A DNA stretch of 64,000 bases from Allium sativum. Its lineage: Eukaryota; Streptophyta; Magnoliopsida; Asparagales; Amaryllidaceae. A model generated the notes under the pieces. It ran no database searches and was not told the origin of the DNA. It was given only the letters and a program-made list of their open reading frames with translations. The stretch lies in NCBI GenBank assembly GCA_030737875.1, contig CM060909.1, positions 29,843,659 to 29,907,658 of the forward strand, read 5' to 3'. Made by a program: the position numbers and the translations under genes. Below are positions 45,621 to 58,793 of this stretch, piece after piece. Each line of letters opens with the position of its first letter. Position 1 is the first letter of the stretch.

Positions 45621-48600
45621 AAGTTGAAATTCGATTATATCGAATTAGGGAAAGTACTATTTACTTTCTGGTTTTAAATCAAGATTTATTTTTTATTAAA
45701 TTAGTTATTTGTTTATTTATTCAAAGTAAGAAATAAAAGTTATATTTAAATTATTTTATTTCGGAAGTATGGGATTATAACACCATCGTTATAATCAAAT
45801 GATCTGTGTAAAAGAAATGAATTCGTAAATAAAATCTGAAAGTTACGTAAGGAAGTTGGTTAAAAGATTTAAAAGGGCGAACTTTGTCGATTTCGTGGTT
45901 AGGAATGTTGTTCAGTAAAGGCCTGAGAGGTAATAATACCCCAACTTGATTGACTTCGTTTTTAACTAAGGGATGGGTAAGGTTCGATAGTGAAGGTTGG
46001 TTAAGTGAATTTAGTTAATGAGTGTAATGGTTTGAATTGGCTTAGTGATGTTTTATTTAAACATCTGTTTAAATCGAATGAAGGAGTTTTGGAAATGTTT
46101 TCCAAATAAGAATCAGAAATGTTTTCTAATTTAGAAAATAAGGAATGGGGAAAATACGGAAATGTTTCAAATGATTAATAACGCATATTTTCTAAATGTA
46201 GAAAAATAAGAATTTACAAATATTTAAAAATGGGAAATGAATAAATTAATGATAAATTAAATTAAAATAGATAAATGTTGAATGTTGATTGATCGATCGA
46301 ATTTCTATCTGGAAATAAGATCGTTAGTTGTACACCTATTTTTCTTCGATAGTTAAATCACCGACTATCGAAGTTTTTGACCATTTTTTCGTCGTTAATA
46401 CGGAGAGACCGGGATCAGACTCATTATCTGAAAACCTCTCTGTATGGATGTTAGCATTGCGATCAAATATGATGAAGATAACTGAAGACGGAGTTATGCA
46501 AGGGCTATCTTGTTTACAGAATAGTGCCTTTAGTTTATCCAGTCCCAGGACAACGTGAATGGACGAATGTCTAACAGAGTATATCTAACGGATCACGTAA
46601 GTTGATCTCTTCAAACGTACTTACATTTCGTGGTGGAGGAATTCGTTTCTCTTAGCTTTATACCCGTGGTATTTTTGGGGAAATCAATTTGTGATTTGGT
46701 GGGTATGACGATGTGACATTCAAAGTGAATGGTGGCCAGGTGTTCCAAAAGATACGTTATGACCTCAAGCCTCATCAACCGGGAAATGACAGAAATAGGG
46801 CAGGCAGCATGGCTAGGTGTGTCGCTCCCATTAGGGTGTATATCACCTATCCAGAGAAAGTCCATTTCATTCTTTTATCTATTTTCGATGTTGTTCCTTT
46901 TCGGGAAACGGTGGGTAGCTCTCAACTGTTGGTGGTATACATTCGATACGCTCAAGCGAAATGAGGGTTGGTCATGTGTGGGCCGGGCCGGGTTGCAAGA
47001 CGTTCTTGTTGAACCCCGTGTATTCGCCTCTAGAGATACACTATCGGCAGGTGGTCCCATACCTTGTCATAGTCAGAATCCAATCTCCAATAAGCGCCCG
47101 AACTTTTTTTTGTATAATATATATGTGGAACGTGAGATGCAAGCGTTCTGCTATATTGTTAATTACTTATGATTAGACATTATTATAATATCAGAGAAGT
47201 ATTGATTTCCAAAAGTTTTTGGTTATCGTAAGGTAAAAACCGTCCATGTTTATGTGTGGATCGGTCTTACGATTACCTTTTCTTTTGAAAAGGATTTTGA
47301 AAAGTTAAACCAAATGATTTGAGTTTACTCACACCAGTTCCATGACTGACCCAGAGTTTATTTTGTTTTGTTTTCCCTAAACTCTTGGGTGCCCAAATTT
47401 GTACAGGAATCAAGTAGTTCAGGTCTTTACAGATGTACTTGGAAGAGCTTGAAGTAGGAGGCTTCAGGATTATATAGCTATTGTTATTTCCGCTGTGTGT
47501 AAGTGTTGTACTCTGATAATGTTATTATATATATATATATATATACTGTTTTATTTCAAAGTTATGTTACATATTATATTTATTCGTTCTGCTGTGAGAT
47601 TCGTATTACTCTGATTTTGTTCTTTGGTGATCTTCTTCTTCTTCTATTCTAAATTTTTCTATCTTATCTATTCTCACCCTCTAACTTCTTTCTATTAATG
47701 ATCAGGAATTTCCAATGTCTGAATAGTCAACATGGTAGTTTTGTGTTGATTTTCGGAGTCAAAAATCCCTGGGTCGTTACACCAGAATATTCTTTATTCA
47801 AATATTCACACTCTTTGGGAAATGTTCCCATTAATTTTATCAAAAATAAATTCTTTAAATTTATTCTTTAATCTTCCTTTGGATATCAATTCAAACAAAA
47901 TTATGGTTTATCCAAACTAGTCGGGATTAGCGAACCTTATCGAAGTAATCATTTGTTTTATTTCTCGATCCCAACCTATTCATCCCATGAAGCAAAACTG
48001 GTAATATTTCATATCTAACACCACGATATTATCGGTAAAATTAATTACCATTTCACATTCAAATCTAATTAAAAATTTAACTATCGCTTGGAGTAAAACT
48101 GGTGATACTCCATTCTCGATTATTTCAATTTAACTAAAGATGCATTAAAACTCCATTTGGTTTTAATCTTCCCAAAAATCAATATTAACGATTGTTTAAC
48201 TTGGGAAACCATATCATGTCTTTAACTGGGTTAAAGAACCAATGTCATTTAAAACACAGTTCACCATAAATCCAAAATCACATTCCATTCCATCAGCCTT
48301 AACCGTAAATTAGCAAGTGAATAATTCCCTAAGTATTAACCCCGAAGGCCGAAACCAACATCAGATCAATACCCAGGAAACCATCCAACTTAACTAATCT
48401 CCAGTTAGTTTCTGATTTTCTTAACTCATTAGGTCTAAGAACAGTATTATTAAAGATACCATTCACGAAAACCCAAAATCTAATTCCATTGTTAATCGGG
48501 ATAAAGAAAAAGTGTTATTTAAAACACTGTTCACGATAAACCCAAAGACCAATTTCAATTCAATTCCAGTAAAATATTAATTAATTGGTATACTTCGTTA

Positions 48601-50413
48601 AATCTAAATAAAAAGATTTAATCTTTTCTCAACTGGGTTCAAGAACAGTGTTAATGAAGACACCATTCACGGCAAACCCAAAATCACATTTGATATTAAA
48701 TACAAGGCTCTGAATAGAAAATATATCGGCTTATATTCAATATCAAATTCTGGAACTAACAAATACCGTATTGGAATAACGATATATATATCTTCCAAAT
48801 TTCTCCACATTATCCGTATAATCACGGAATCCAATAGCGAAATATTCCGAAGATAATTCCAATTCAAATCCATTCCAACTTATATATTGGAAATTCTGGT
48901 TATTTTTAAAACCATTTCAAATCCAATTTATTTATTTAAAAATAATTGGAATATAATTCTAGTTCATAACTAGTTCATATCGATAAAAATCTATTTTTAT
49001 CTTTTCAAATATGAAATTTTTCATCCCAATTCTTTCCAAATCATTTATTATGATTTTACACTAATTATTGATATTTTTAGTAATTTTATCAAGGCCCGTA
49101 CAGTCGATTTCCATAAACGGTCGTCGAATTGCACTTACAACGACCTTTTCCAAATTTGATTTGGTCATAACTCCAAATCCAACTGTTAGATTTCAAATCT
49201 CTAATATTCTTTGGAAAGCTCTTTCCGATACGAACCCAACGGTTCTGGTTTTAGGAGAATCCGACGGTCGAATCTCCCATAATGTCTGTTCGAAGTCAAT
49301 GGTCGAAATTCGTGAACTGCCGCGGCACGGCTCATTCTATTCAGGTCAATATATATATAATATATATATATATATTATATATTTGATCGATTTCCTTTCA
49401 AAACATATTTTATAAATCGTTTTAAATTCGTTTTCAAGACGATTTCAACTTCATATTCAATTTCAAATCAAAATTGAATATTACATATAATCAATATATA
49501 AATGATAGTATTTTCAAAACATTAGATTTTGAAATCAATTCCTTTTTTATATTCATTATAAAAATGAATAAAATCGATATAAATATCGTTCACGTCAAAA
49601 TGGCACATATCTAATCAACACGGCTATATATATTTAAATATATTCGTGTCCGTCCCAAATCGGACATCAAAATCAAATTTTGATCTTTTACTGAATATTA
49701 TTTTAAAACATTCATTATTTTAAAATATTCATTATTTTTTAAATATTCATTCTTTCTTAACTGGAATCAGATACAGTCAATTACCATATAATGTTATTTA
49801 TATGGATTTCATACAACACATGTACACAACAACAACCAGACACATTCAACCATCATCCAGAGTGTATTCTACACTGCATAAGCATTAAATATAAATATTC
49901 AACGCTTACACAGCTTGTCAACCAATCGATTGACATACACCTAAACAGTTGGGATTAGCGTACGTCAAATATCATCCCAACACCCGTGTGGGGTTTTCAA
50001 ACAACAAACACAAATTTATTTGTGTAGTTGGGGCAATGTGTAAAATTTATCGTCCCAATCAATATCAGTCAAATGTGTGTACATAAACAAATCATCTGAT
50101 TTGTAAATGAATATTTATTTTATTCATATCGACGTTAAAATTTATATTTTTAATGATAAAATATTTTATTCAACACATGAATATTCTATTCAGTTCATTT
50201 ATACAGTAAAATGATATTTTCATTGTTCTAACATATTTTAGAAAATTTTGACGGCATAACGACGCGATATCAAAATCGGGTAATGTCTAGGATTACCCCT
50301 CTCCTGCTATTGGCTCGCGCCATACACACATGACAATTCTAATCAATTCATTTCACCCAAACAACCAAATTCCACCAAATAATCTAATCAACCAAATCAA
50401 ACAATCAAACAAG

Positions 50414-50434
50414 TCGTCCATGGTCTGTGGACAA
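50414..50434 (-). promoter_or_regulatory. Conserved LTR hairpin, oldest LTR
   Basis: Arms TCGTCCA and TGGACAA around TGGTCTG: one stem mismatch, loop conserved. Confidence 0.5.
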
Positions 50435-50467
50435 CGGGGAACAGTTCATATATGCAGTTATATAAAA

Positions 50468-50472
50468 ATAAC
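50468..50472. repeat. Target-site duplication ATAAC, left copy (solo LTR)
   Basis: ATAAC precedes TGTAGCGACCC; ATAAT follows the other end (56593-56597). One mismatch. Confidence 0.65.
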
Positions 50473-53400
50473 TGTAGCGACCCGTAACTTCCTCGGTAAG
50501 GAAAGAACGAATTGCTTTGAGAACAACACACATCGAAACGCAAACAGAAGAACATTTCATTGCTTATTACAACAATTACATCAGAGTACAAGAATATTAT
50601 AGAGTAAGAATAAATATTATACAACAGAGAATATCAGAGTTTTAAATACATTACTGCAGCGGAAAAATAATACAAAACATAACTGAAAGAAATACGCGGA
50701 TACAGAGCTTTCCGAATATCACTTCAGCTATAAACCAGGATCCTATGAATATAAATCTGCAAAACCAAAACTACTAGCTGCCCGTGTGGAAAATAGGGGC
50801 ACCCAGAGTTTAGGTTAAAACAATAAACTCCAGGTCAGTCATGTGACTGGTGTGAGAACTAAAATAGTTAATAATCTTTATTTTTAAAGTTAGGTAAATC
50901 AAGGGACCGCGCCGCATAACACGGAATGGGTTTCCTCCAGGGAATACCAGTGCATAAAATAAACAGCGCAATGCTAAATAAAGAAAAATGAAGCTATTAT
51001 AAGACCAGGTCCTATCACACAATGCAACGCAAGCCGGAGGATAGGGTTTTACCTTATAATAGCCAAATAATGCTTGATACGTTTAAAAACAGATTATTTT
51101 GATATTACTATAAGTGTATAGTGTCAACACAATTTCAATCATAAGTATCAATCATAGACGGCATAGCTACCATCTACTATGTCGCCATACTAGGTTCTAC
51201 AAATAAAACCGAATTGTCACGTATTGGAAATTGGATTCCATCATGAGTCGAGGCAAGGGGCAAGCTCCTCTCCGATTCGAGACACTCTAGCAAATGTCTC
51301 AGGACCACACACAGCGATCCCTTGGAACCTCCAAGGCCGATCCTCTCTTACTTTTGAGGATTAGTATTCCCGAACACAAGTTTCCCGGTCCTATAAGACC
51401 TATATAATGGTCTGTACGTCGGCTCACATAGTGCCAGTTATCGACCATATATTCGAGGCGCCTCACATCCAACAACCACACAGGTAAAAAGTGTATAAAT
51501 GTCAGGGCTGGTAGGTCACTGACATCACCCATAGCTAGAAAGAAATGTTGTGCACTCCTTGGGTCCTTATCCCGTTTTTGACTCATACCGAGGTGTGAGG
51601 CTCGCGAATTAACGCCATACACAAAGCTATGCTACATAGGCCGTGCTTTGATCATTAACCACAAGACTTTGATTTTCAACAGAAGCCTTGATCATTTTCC
51701 ACTTAGGCATGCCACACAGGAAATTCATGCCATGCGATTGATATCTATCGATATATAACCTCTAAGCTCGTACGTCTCAAAGAAGGGCGTTAAGCAAGAG
51801 AATAAATTCTCCGCTGCCAAACAGATATATATTTAATAGAAATCAATCACACAGAATAAAATCCAATGTCAGTCACACAGTCCATTTACAAGTTCGTTCT
51901 GGGTCTGAACGAAATCGGAGGAACCTTATTCCTCACATATCCATCGATCTCCAAGTACGTATGGACGATCACCAATTGATTCTCTCCTCTTGGGTGTACA
52001 ACCCAATCAAGATCATTAATAATCATCCAAACGACGTGATGACCTCCGGTCTTCAATCACCGTTTTCATCTTCGACTTATCGTCGAATCGGTTATTCAGA
52101 ATGGGTATAAACCCGGCCTTTCCGAATAACCCGCGTATATAATAAACAAGTGTTACACAAACACAACATACGCCTCATTCCAATTCAAAGTATTCTTTTA
52201 TTCAAATATTCACATTCTTAGGGAAAGGTTCTCATTAATTTTATCAAAGATAAATTATTCTAAATTTATTCTTTAATCTTCCTTTGGATATCATTTCAAA
52301 CCATGTTAAGGTTTTCCAATCTAGTCGGGATTAGTGAACCACACCGAAGTAATCATTTATTTTATTTCCCAATCCCAACCTATTCACCCCATGGAGCAAA
52401 ACTGGTAATACTTCATATCTAACACCACGGTGTTATCGGTAAATATTAATAACCATTTGACGTTCAAATCTAATTAACGATTTAACTACCGCTTTGGAGC
52501 AAAACTGGTGATACTCCATTCTCGATCACTTTAATCTAATTAAAGATCCATTAAAACTCCACTTAGTTTTAATATTCCCACAAATCAATATCCTGTCTTT
52601 AACTGGGTTAAAGAACCAATGTCATCTAAAACACGATCCACGATAAACCCAAAAACCAATTTTAAAATCAATTCCAATTAAATACTAATTAACTGGACAA
52701 TTTCACTAAATCTTAATTAAAAGATTTATTCTTTTCTAAACTGGGTTCAAGAACAGTGTTATTTAAGACACCATTCACGACGAACCCACAATCCCATTTG
52801 ATATTAAATACAAGGCTCTGAATAGAATATGTATCGGCTTATATTCAATATCAAATTCTGAAACCAACAAATATCGTATTGGAAATAACGATATAAATAT
52901 ATCTTTCAAATTTCCACAGCCATATCTGCATAATCACGAAATCCAACATCGAAATATTCCGAAGATAATTTCGATTCAAATCCATTCCAATTCACGTATT
53001 GGAAATTCTGATTATTTTTAAAACCACTTTCAATCCATTTTATTTATTTAAAAATAATTGGATTTTAATTCTAGTTATAAACTAGTTCATTTCAATAAAA
53101 ATATATTTTTATCTTTTCAAATATGGAATTTTTCACCCCAATTCTTTCCAATTCATATATTATTATTTTACACAAATTATTAATAATTTTATTAAGGCAT
53201 GCACAGTCGGTTTTCAACAATGGCCAACGAACTGCACTTACAGCGGCCTTTTCCAAATTTGATTTGGACATAATTCCAAATCCAACCGTTAGATTTCAAA
53301 TCTCTAATATTCGTTAGAAAGCTCTTTTCGATACGAACCCAAAGGTTCCGGCTTTAGGAGAATCCGACGGTGGGATCTCCCGTAATGTCTATTCGAAGTA

Positions 53401-53759
53401 AATGATCGAAATTCACGAACTACCACAGCGCGGCGCGTTCTATTCAGGCCATTATACATATAATATATATATATATATATATTATATATTTCGTCGATTT
53501 CCTTTTAAAACGTATTTTATAAATCGTTTTAAATTCGTTTTGAAACGATTTCAACTTCATATTCAATTTCGAATCAAAATTGAATATTCCACATCATCGA
53601 TAAGCAAATGATAATATTTTCAAAACGTTATATTTTGAAATCACTTCCTTTTCTATAATCATTATAAAAACGAAAATAATCGATACAAATATCGTTCACG
53701 TAAAAATGGCGCATCTCTAATCAACACGACTTTATATATTTCAATAACTTCATTATTCT

Positions 53760-54020
53760 ATTCAACAAATGAATATTTATTCTATTCAACACATGAATCT
53801 ATATTTCTTTCAACACATGAATATTCTCAACACATGAGTATCGTCAACATATGACTATTTTTGTTATTTAATATATTTTATAAAATTATGACAAAGATGA
53901 AAATTTTATTGTTTAAAATATTTTAATCAACACATGAATATTATTTATTCTATTCAACACATGAATATATATTTTATTCAACACATGAATATTCTTTATT
54001 CTATTCAACGCATGAATATA
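53760..54020. repeat. TTCAACACATGAAT repeats in the solo LTR
   Basis: Irregularly spaced copies of TTCAACACATGAAT with ATATTTTATT or ATTCTTTATTCTA linkers. The core is shared with the 97-bp array repeats and the chromovirus 124-bp repeats. Confidence 0.8.
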
Positions 54021-54536
54021 TATTTTATAATATTCTTTATTTTCCCAATTGGAATGAGGCCCAATCAATTACCATATAATGTTAATCATATGGATTCCAT
54101 ACAATACATGTATATAATAGCAACGATAAATAATCAACCATCATCCAAAGTGCACCACACAACTGCATAAGCATTAAATATAACTAATTAACGCTCATAC
54201 AGTCTGTCAATCAAACGATCGACATACCACTAAACAATTGGGATTAGTGTACGTAAAATATCATCCTAACACCCGTGTGGGGTTTCAATCCACAAACACT
54301 GAATATTATTTGTGCAGTTGGGCGACATGTAAAATTTATCGTCCCAATCAATGTCCTTCAAATAGGTGTACACAAACAAACCGTCCGGTTTGTAAATGAA
54401 TATTTATTTATTCACATTCACGTTAAAAATTATATTTTTAACGATAATTAATTTATTTCAACACATGAATGTTTTATTATCCATTTCACATCAACATCAC
54501 AAACAAACTTCACAACACATCAAACAAGCATACAAG

Positions 54537-54557
54537 TCGTCCATGGTCTGTGGACGA
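54537..54557 (-). promoter_or_regulatory. Conserved LTR hairpin, solo LTR
   Basis: Perfect 7-bp arms TCGTCCA and TGGACGA around TGGTCTG. Sense-strand identical to the chromovirus copies. Confidence 0.65.
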
Positions 54558-55394
54558 TGGGTGTCGGGTGCTGCTAAGCACCGTCTACATCCTAGTATAT
54601 ATTTTTAACTAGAAAACAAGATTTAAAGTGAGAAGTTCTCACCGATAAGCTAAACCAGATGCCACGACTCTTCATATGTAGAAAATCTTTGTCGTGCCCG
54701 CCTTTTGTCACTTTCGTTGTCCGTAGCCACTACATATATAAAAATCGCATTTTTATATTGTTGCTATGTATATAAAAATCACATTTTTACACTGCTACTA
54801 TATAGATAAAAATTATATTTTTATACCGCTACTATATAGATAAAAATTATATTTTTATACCGGTGTTCATATAATAAAGATCATGTTTTTATCATGCTAT
54901 TCTCTATATAAAAATCACATTTTTATATATAAAGATCGTATTTTTATATCTCTATAACATATATAAAAATCTCTCCTTTACACCGCTACTTCCATGATAA
55001 AAATTATATTTTTATCTTGCTAGTAATATAATAAAAATTATATTTTCACTTCTCTACATACATATGAAAATTATATTTTTATTCTCTACATCATATAAAA
55101 ATTATATTTTTATAACGATGTTTATACAATAAAAAACCTATCTTTATACGGATAAAAACCATGGCTTCATACGAATAAAAATCCCACCTTTTCGTTATTA
55201 AAAATATAAACTTTTCTTAACTAAAAATCTCAACTTCTTCATGTTAAAAATCTCAACTTCCATATGTTAAAATTCAATCTTTTTCCTAAGTTAAAAATCT
55301 ATATTTTTCCTTAGTTAAAAATTCAATCTTTATTCAATTATATGACATTCACATATAAATAAAAAAAGAATAAACAAATATATAAAAAAAAATC

Positions 55395-55650
55395 ACATGT
55401 TGTTCGATCCGAGGGGGGAAGCTGCTCCTCGCGAAAATCGAGGAGGGGAGGGTATGGCGTCGGACAGGGCGGTGGCGGCTTTTGAAAAAGGGGGTGAGGG
55501 TTTCGGGGTTCACCGCAGAGAGGAGAGGGAAGAGAGGATGGGAGAGAGAAGAGGGAGGGGGTGCGATGGTGTCGGGCTCTGGTGGGGCGGCGCTCCAATG
55601 GGAGGCACGACGTGGGGGAGGGGCATCGGGGTTTTCTCTTTTTTTTTATT
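55395..55650 (-). other. GC-rich exon-like segment of the solo LTR
   Basis: It sits at the same LTR position as the GC-rich segments of the other families but has unrelated sequence. On the sense strand it is C/T-rich (CCTCTTCTCTC text). Open frames on both strands are compositional. Confidence 0.5.
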
Positions 55651-55663
55651 TCGGATCTGAATG

Positions 55664-55701
55664 AAGAGAGAGAGAGAGAGGTGAGTGTATTAGTTTATAT
55701 A
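55664..55701 (-). promoter_or_regulatory. TATA box and pyrimidine patch of the solo LTR
   Basis: On the sense strand TATATAAA (55701-55694) is followed within 20 bp by a (CT) run (55681-55664), a common plant core-promoter layout. The GC-rich segment begins directly downstream. Confidence 0.5.
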
Positions 55702-56592
55702 ATTATTATTTTATAATTCCCAAAAAGTTGACTTTTTATTTGACCTCCAAACGAGACCCAATGATTGTCGCCCCTAGCTAATTACCCCCAATCCGAACAC
55801 AATGGGATATGTATCGTAGGCTGATTCGACTGTTTCGATCAGTTTTCGTCAAAATCAAAATATAAATCTATATATTGAATTTGAACGCGCATTTCAATTT
55901 ACCGGGGCCACATATGAACTCTAAATATTCCCGAAAAATATTTTCTAGCTTCGTATTGGCAATACGGTCCTAACAAAACTAATTTCGTTGAATTCTGAGA
56001 CTGTTTGAAAAATGGCCATTTTCCAGTCGATTAAAATCAACTGAAACTGACAAAACACGTTTTCCTTCGCCACACTCACATATTGATTCAAAAAATTACA
56101 AATTTTGAAACCTAGCAATAACTTGTCATCACGGATCCAACAAAAGTGGTTCTATCGAAAATCGAGGTTGTTTGCAAAATTTCCATTTTTAAAGGCCAGA
56201 ATTCCATAGCGACTATTCTGAATTTTCAACTGGGCATAACTTTTGATTCCCGCTATGAAATTTCTATTTTTCGGATTCGTTGGAAAGATATTCTCAATTA
56301 GATTCTAATATTTTTTGTTTCACTAAAATCCGATTTATTTTGAATCCTGTACATTCATTTGAACTTTGAAATCGAATTATCGAACTACTGCGCCATTTTC
56401 AATTCCTTTTATAATTTAAAATAAAATATTTATGTTCTAACGACGATTCAAATAAATATATATGTTCTATTTTAATTCAAAATAAATTTCTCGTCATAAT
56501 TATTTAAAATAAATCCATTTTAAATATTCAAAATTCATTAAAATCGCCAAAATAAAAGTTTTAAATTGGCTCAGAATTTCCGGGCTATTACA

Positions 56593-56597
56593 ATAAT
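56593..56597. repeat. Target-site duplication, right copy (ATAAT)
   Basis: Right flank of the solo LTR, one mismatch to ATAAC on the left. The oldest LTR resumes from here. Confidence 0.65.
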
Positions 56598-56919
56598 TGT
56601 ACATAAATAATTTTAGTGAGAAGTTCTCACCGTGGGTTCCACTCCTCCGTGCTTTCAAAGCGAAGAAGACGAATATCACACCGACTACCAACTTAAGCGA
56701 ACACGATATCCTAAATGACTGATCTATATTAATAACATATATAAGTTAAAAATCATATTTTTATCTTCTTAAAAATAATTTCATAGCTTGACTGTTATAT
56801 ATATTTCATATATAAACTAAAAATCATATTTTTATATACAAAAAATCTCATTTTTACATAACTAAAAATCTTAACTTTTCTATATTAAAAATCCTAAATT
56901 TTCGCAAACAGAGATCATA

Positions 56920-57020
56920 TTTTTAAAACAAACAAAGATCATGTTTTTAAAACAAACAAGGATCATATTTTTAAAACAAACAAAGATCATATTTTTAAAA
57001 CAAACAAAGATCATATTTTT
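56920..57020. repeat. 20-bp tandem repeat in the oldest LTR
   Basis: Five units of AACAAACAAAGATCATATTT type in a row. Confidence 0.85.
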
Positions 57021-57143
57021 ATCATGTCACTATATATATAAATCAAATTTATTTAGATCACTACTTCATTATAAAAATTATATTTTTATAAAATAGAAGA
57101 AATCATATTTTTATTTACTAAAAATTATATTTTTATAACACTA

Positions 57144-57176
<33 letters not shown>

Positions 57177-57420
57177 TATATATATATAAATTATATTTTT
57201 ATAACTAAAAATCTTTTCTTTTTATAACTAGAAATCTTTTCTTTTTCTTTAAAAATCTGTTTTTTATAACAATGTTATTTTGATTTATAAATACTGAAAA
57301 TTAATCAATGTAAATTTTATTTCAGATTTAAAACAATGTTTTGTTATATATATATATATATATATATATTCCCTTTTATAAATTAATTTAAACAAATTTC
57401 ATTAAATAAAATAAGGTAAA

Positions 57421-57426
57421 ACTCAC
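57421..57426 (-). other. Splice-donor-like GTGAGT, oldest LTR
   Basis: Sense ATTACA|GTGAGTTTT at the end of the GC-rich segment, the same layout as in array LTRs 2 and 3. Confidence 0.45.
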
Positions 57427-57865
57427 TGTAATGTTCTTCACTGTTAATTGTCTGGACATCGTATAAATCCTTTAGCCCTAGGGTTCGCAGTTGCCTTCCC
57501 TTCATCATGTCGGATGTCGATCTGAATATGCCACGACGGGCGTTAGATCTAACAGGAGGAGGCAGAGCGATGGCTTGTGCACCCTCGATTTGCTGCAGCA
57601 TCACAGTGAGGCGCAGCTCGATTTGGAGTGGAGACGTTGATAGGGGGCACGACTTTGGTTTGCGGAGCAGAGGGGAGGGTGTGTATTTCGAACGGAGGAG
57701 AGGGGGAGAAGATCGGAAGGGGAACTAGGGAGGTCGGCAGCGCCGTTGAGAGGGGCGCGGTGGCGAATCGTGAGAGGGGGGGGCTGAAGCGACGAGGTGA
57801 TTTGGGTTTCAATAAAAAAAATCTTTCTTCTGAAGTCAACGGTAGGAGGGGAGGGGTTTAGGACA
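57427..57865 (-). other. GC-rich exon-like segment of the oldest LTR
   Basis: About 430 bp of C-rich sense sequence with CGAACCCTAGGGC text and overlapping open frames on both strands (minus 57839-57549 of 96 codons, minus 57604-57383 of 73 codons). The longer frame is Ser/Pro-rich and starts Met-Thr-Ser-Glu-Glu. Nothing in it is recognised. It could be a captured 5' exon or simple leader sequence. Confidence 0.45.
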
Positions 57866-58793
57866 AAAAAGAGGGTTAATATTATATTAATATTTTATTT
57901 AATTTACTTCTTTTGATTTGAAGATACACGTTTAACCATACAACCTCCAAATCAAACCCATCGACTGTCGCCCCTAGCCAAATTCCCCCATTCCGAATGC
58001 AGTGAGATATGTTTCGTAACTCAATTCGGTTGTTACGATCAGTTTTTCTTTAAATTAAAATGTAAATCCATTTTATATTTGATTTGAACGCACATTTTCA
58101 TTTATTGGGGCCACATACAGACTCTAAAAATTCCAGAAAAATTATCTCTAGCTTAGTATTGACGATACGGTCCTAACAAAATTAATTTCGTCAGATTTGA
58201 AGACCCTTTGAAAAATGACCATTTTCTGATCGATCCAAATTGACCGAAACTGTCAAAACACATTTTCCTTTGCCACGTTCACATATTAATTCCAAAAATT
58301 ATGAATTTTGGAATCTAGCAATAACTTGACATCCCGGATCCAACAAAAGTGGTTTCGTCGAAAACGGAGGTCGTTTGCAAAATGGCTACTTTTAAGGGCT
58401 ATATTTTCCATAGCGACTATTCCGAATTTTCAACTGGGCATAACTTTTTATTCCCGCTATGAAATTTTTATTTTTCGGATTCGTTTGAAAGATATTTTCA
58501 AATAGATTCTATTATTTTGGTTTCGCTAAAATCCGATTTATTTTGAATCCTATACATTCATTTGAAATTTGAAATCGAATTTTCAAACTACTATGCTATT
58601 TCCAATTCCTTTTATAAATAAAAATAAATATTTATATTCTAATGTCGATTCAAATAAATATATATGTTATAATTCTATTCAAAATAAATTTCTCGTCATT
58701 ATTATTTAAAATATATCATTTTAAATATTAAAAATTCATTAAAATTGCTAAAATAAAAATTTTAATTTGGTTCGGATTTTCCGGGTTGTTACA

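Larger units (their letters stand above)
42919..47781 (+). mobile_element. 3' LTR of the outer element, second part
   Basis: Together with 2564-3801 this makes an LTR of about 6.1 kb ending GGGTCGTTACA. It holds the rest of a leader-like segment (42919-43621; less AT-rich, with CAGGGCGAC-free unique text), a GTGAGT donor-like site, AT-rich tandem arrays (44110-45620), and a terminal block (46518-47781) that pairs with 1-1157. Open frames within the terminal block (46729, 46713, 46611) overlap on both strands and are not the same in the two LTR copies, so no gene is called. Confidence 0.85.
47782..50472 (-). mobile_element. Oldest minus-strand LTR, left part
   Basis: The sequence matches, module by module, 5440-8345 of the array LTRs and 52187-54560 of the solo LTR: the GTTCCCATTAATTTTATC start, the 'GTGTTATTTAAAACACTGTTCA' field (48200-48680), the GACGGTCGGATCTCC-like text (49262), the GC module (50240-50330) and the hairpin. 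It begins abruptly at 47782, right after the outer element's 3' LTR, so the outer element inserted into it. The missing sense-3' part should lie beyond the left end of the window. Confidence 0.75.
50473..56592 (-). mobile_element. Solo LTR (6120 bp) of a related minus-strand family
   Basis: It runs TGTAGCGACCCG to GGGCTATTACA with no interior, PBS or PPT adjoining, and near-identical 5 bp flanks. It was therefore reduced to a solo LTR by LTR-LTR recombination. Modules parallel the array LTRs: terminal block 50473-52190, 'AAACTGG' field 52390-52780, CGGTGGGATCTCCCG text near 53371, TTCAACACATGAAT repeats 53760-54020, hairpin 54537-54557, ATATTTTTATA repeats 54730-55120, a GC-rich segment 55395-55650, TATA box 55694-55701, and U3 55740-56592. 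Confidence 0.82.
56598..58793 (-). mobile_element. Oldest minus-strand LTR, right part (sense start)
   Basis: It opens with GTGAGAAGTTCTCACC (56617), which in the array LTRs follows the hairpin by about 75 bp. It continues through ATCATATTTTTAAAACAAAC repeats (56920-57020), a donor-like site, a GC-rich segment, the CATTCCGAAT...GATATG conserved block (57989), U3 with GTTTCGTCGAAAA repeats, and ends CGGGTTGTTACA. The next bases (58794-58815) are pyrimidine-rich, so they could be a PPT (sense AAGGGAGAAAAAGAAAATTT) of a 3' LTR, but I cannot confirm this. Confidence 0.75.

Noticed and set aside
46713..47172. Overlapping frames of 83 and 147 codons in the outer LTR end
   Set aside because: The other LTR copy (1-1157) has different frame lengths because of indels; frames exist on both strands.
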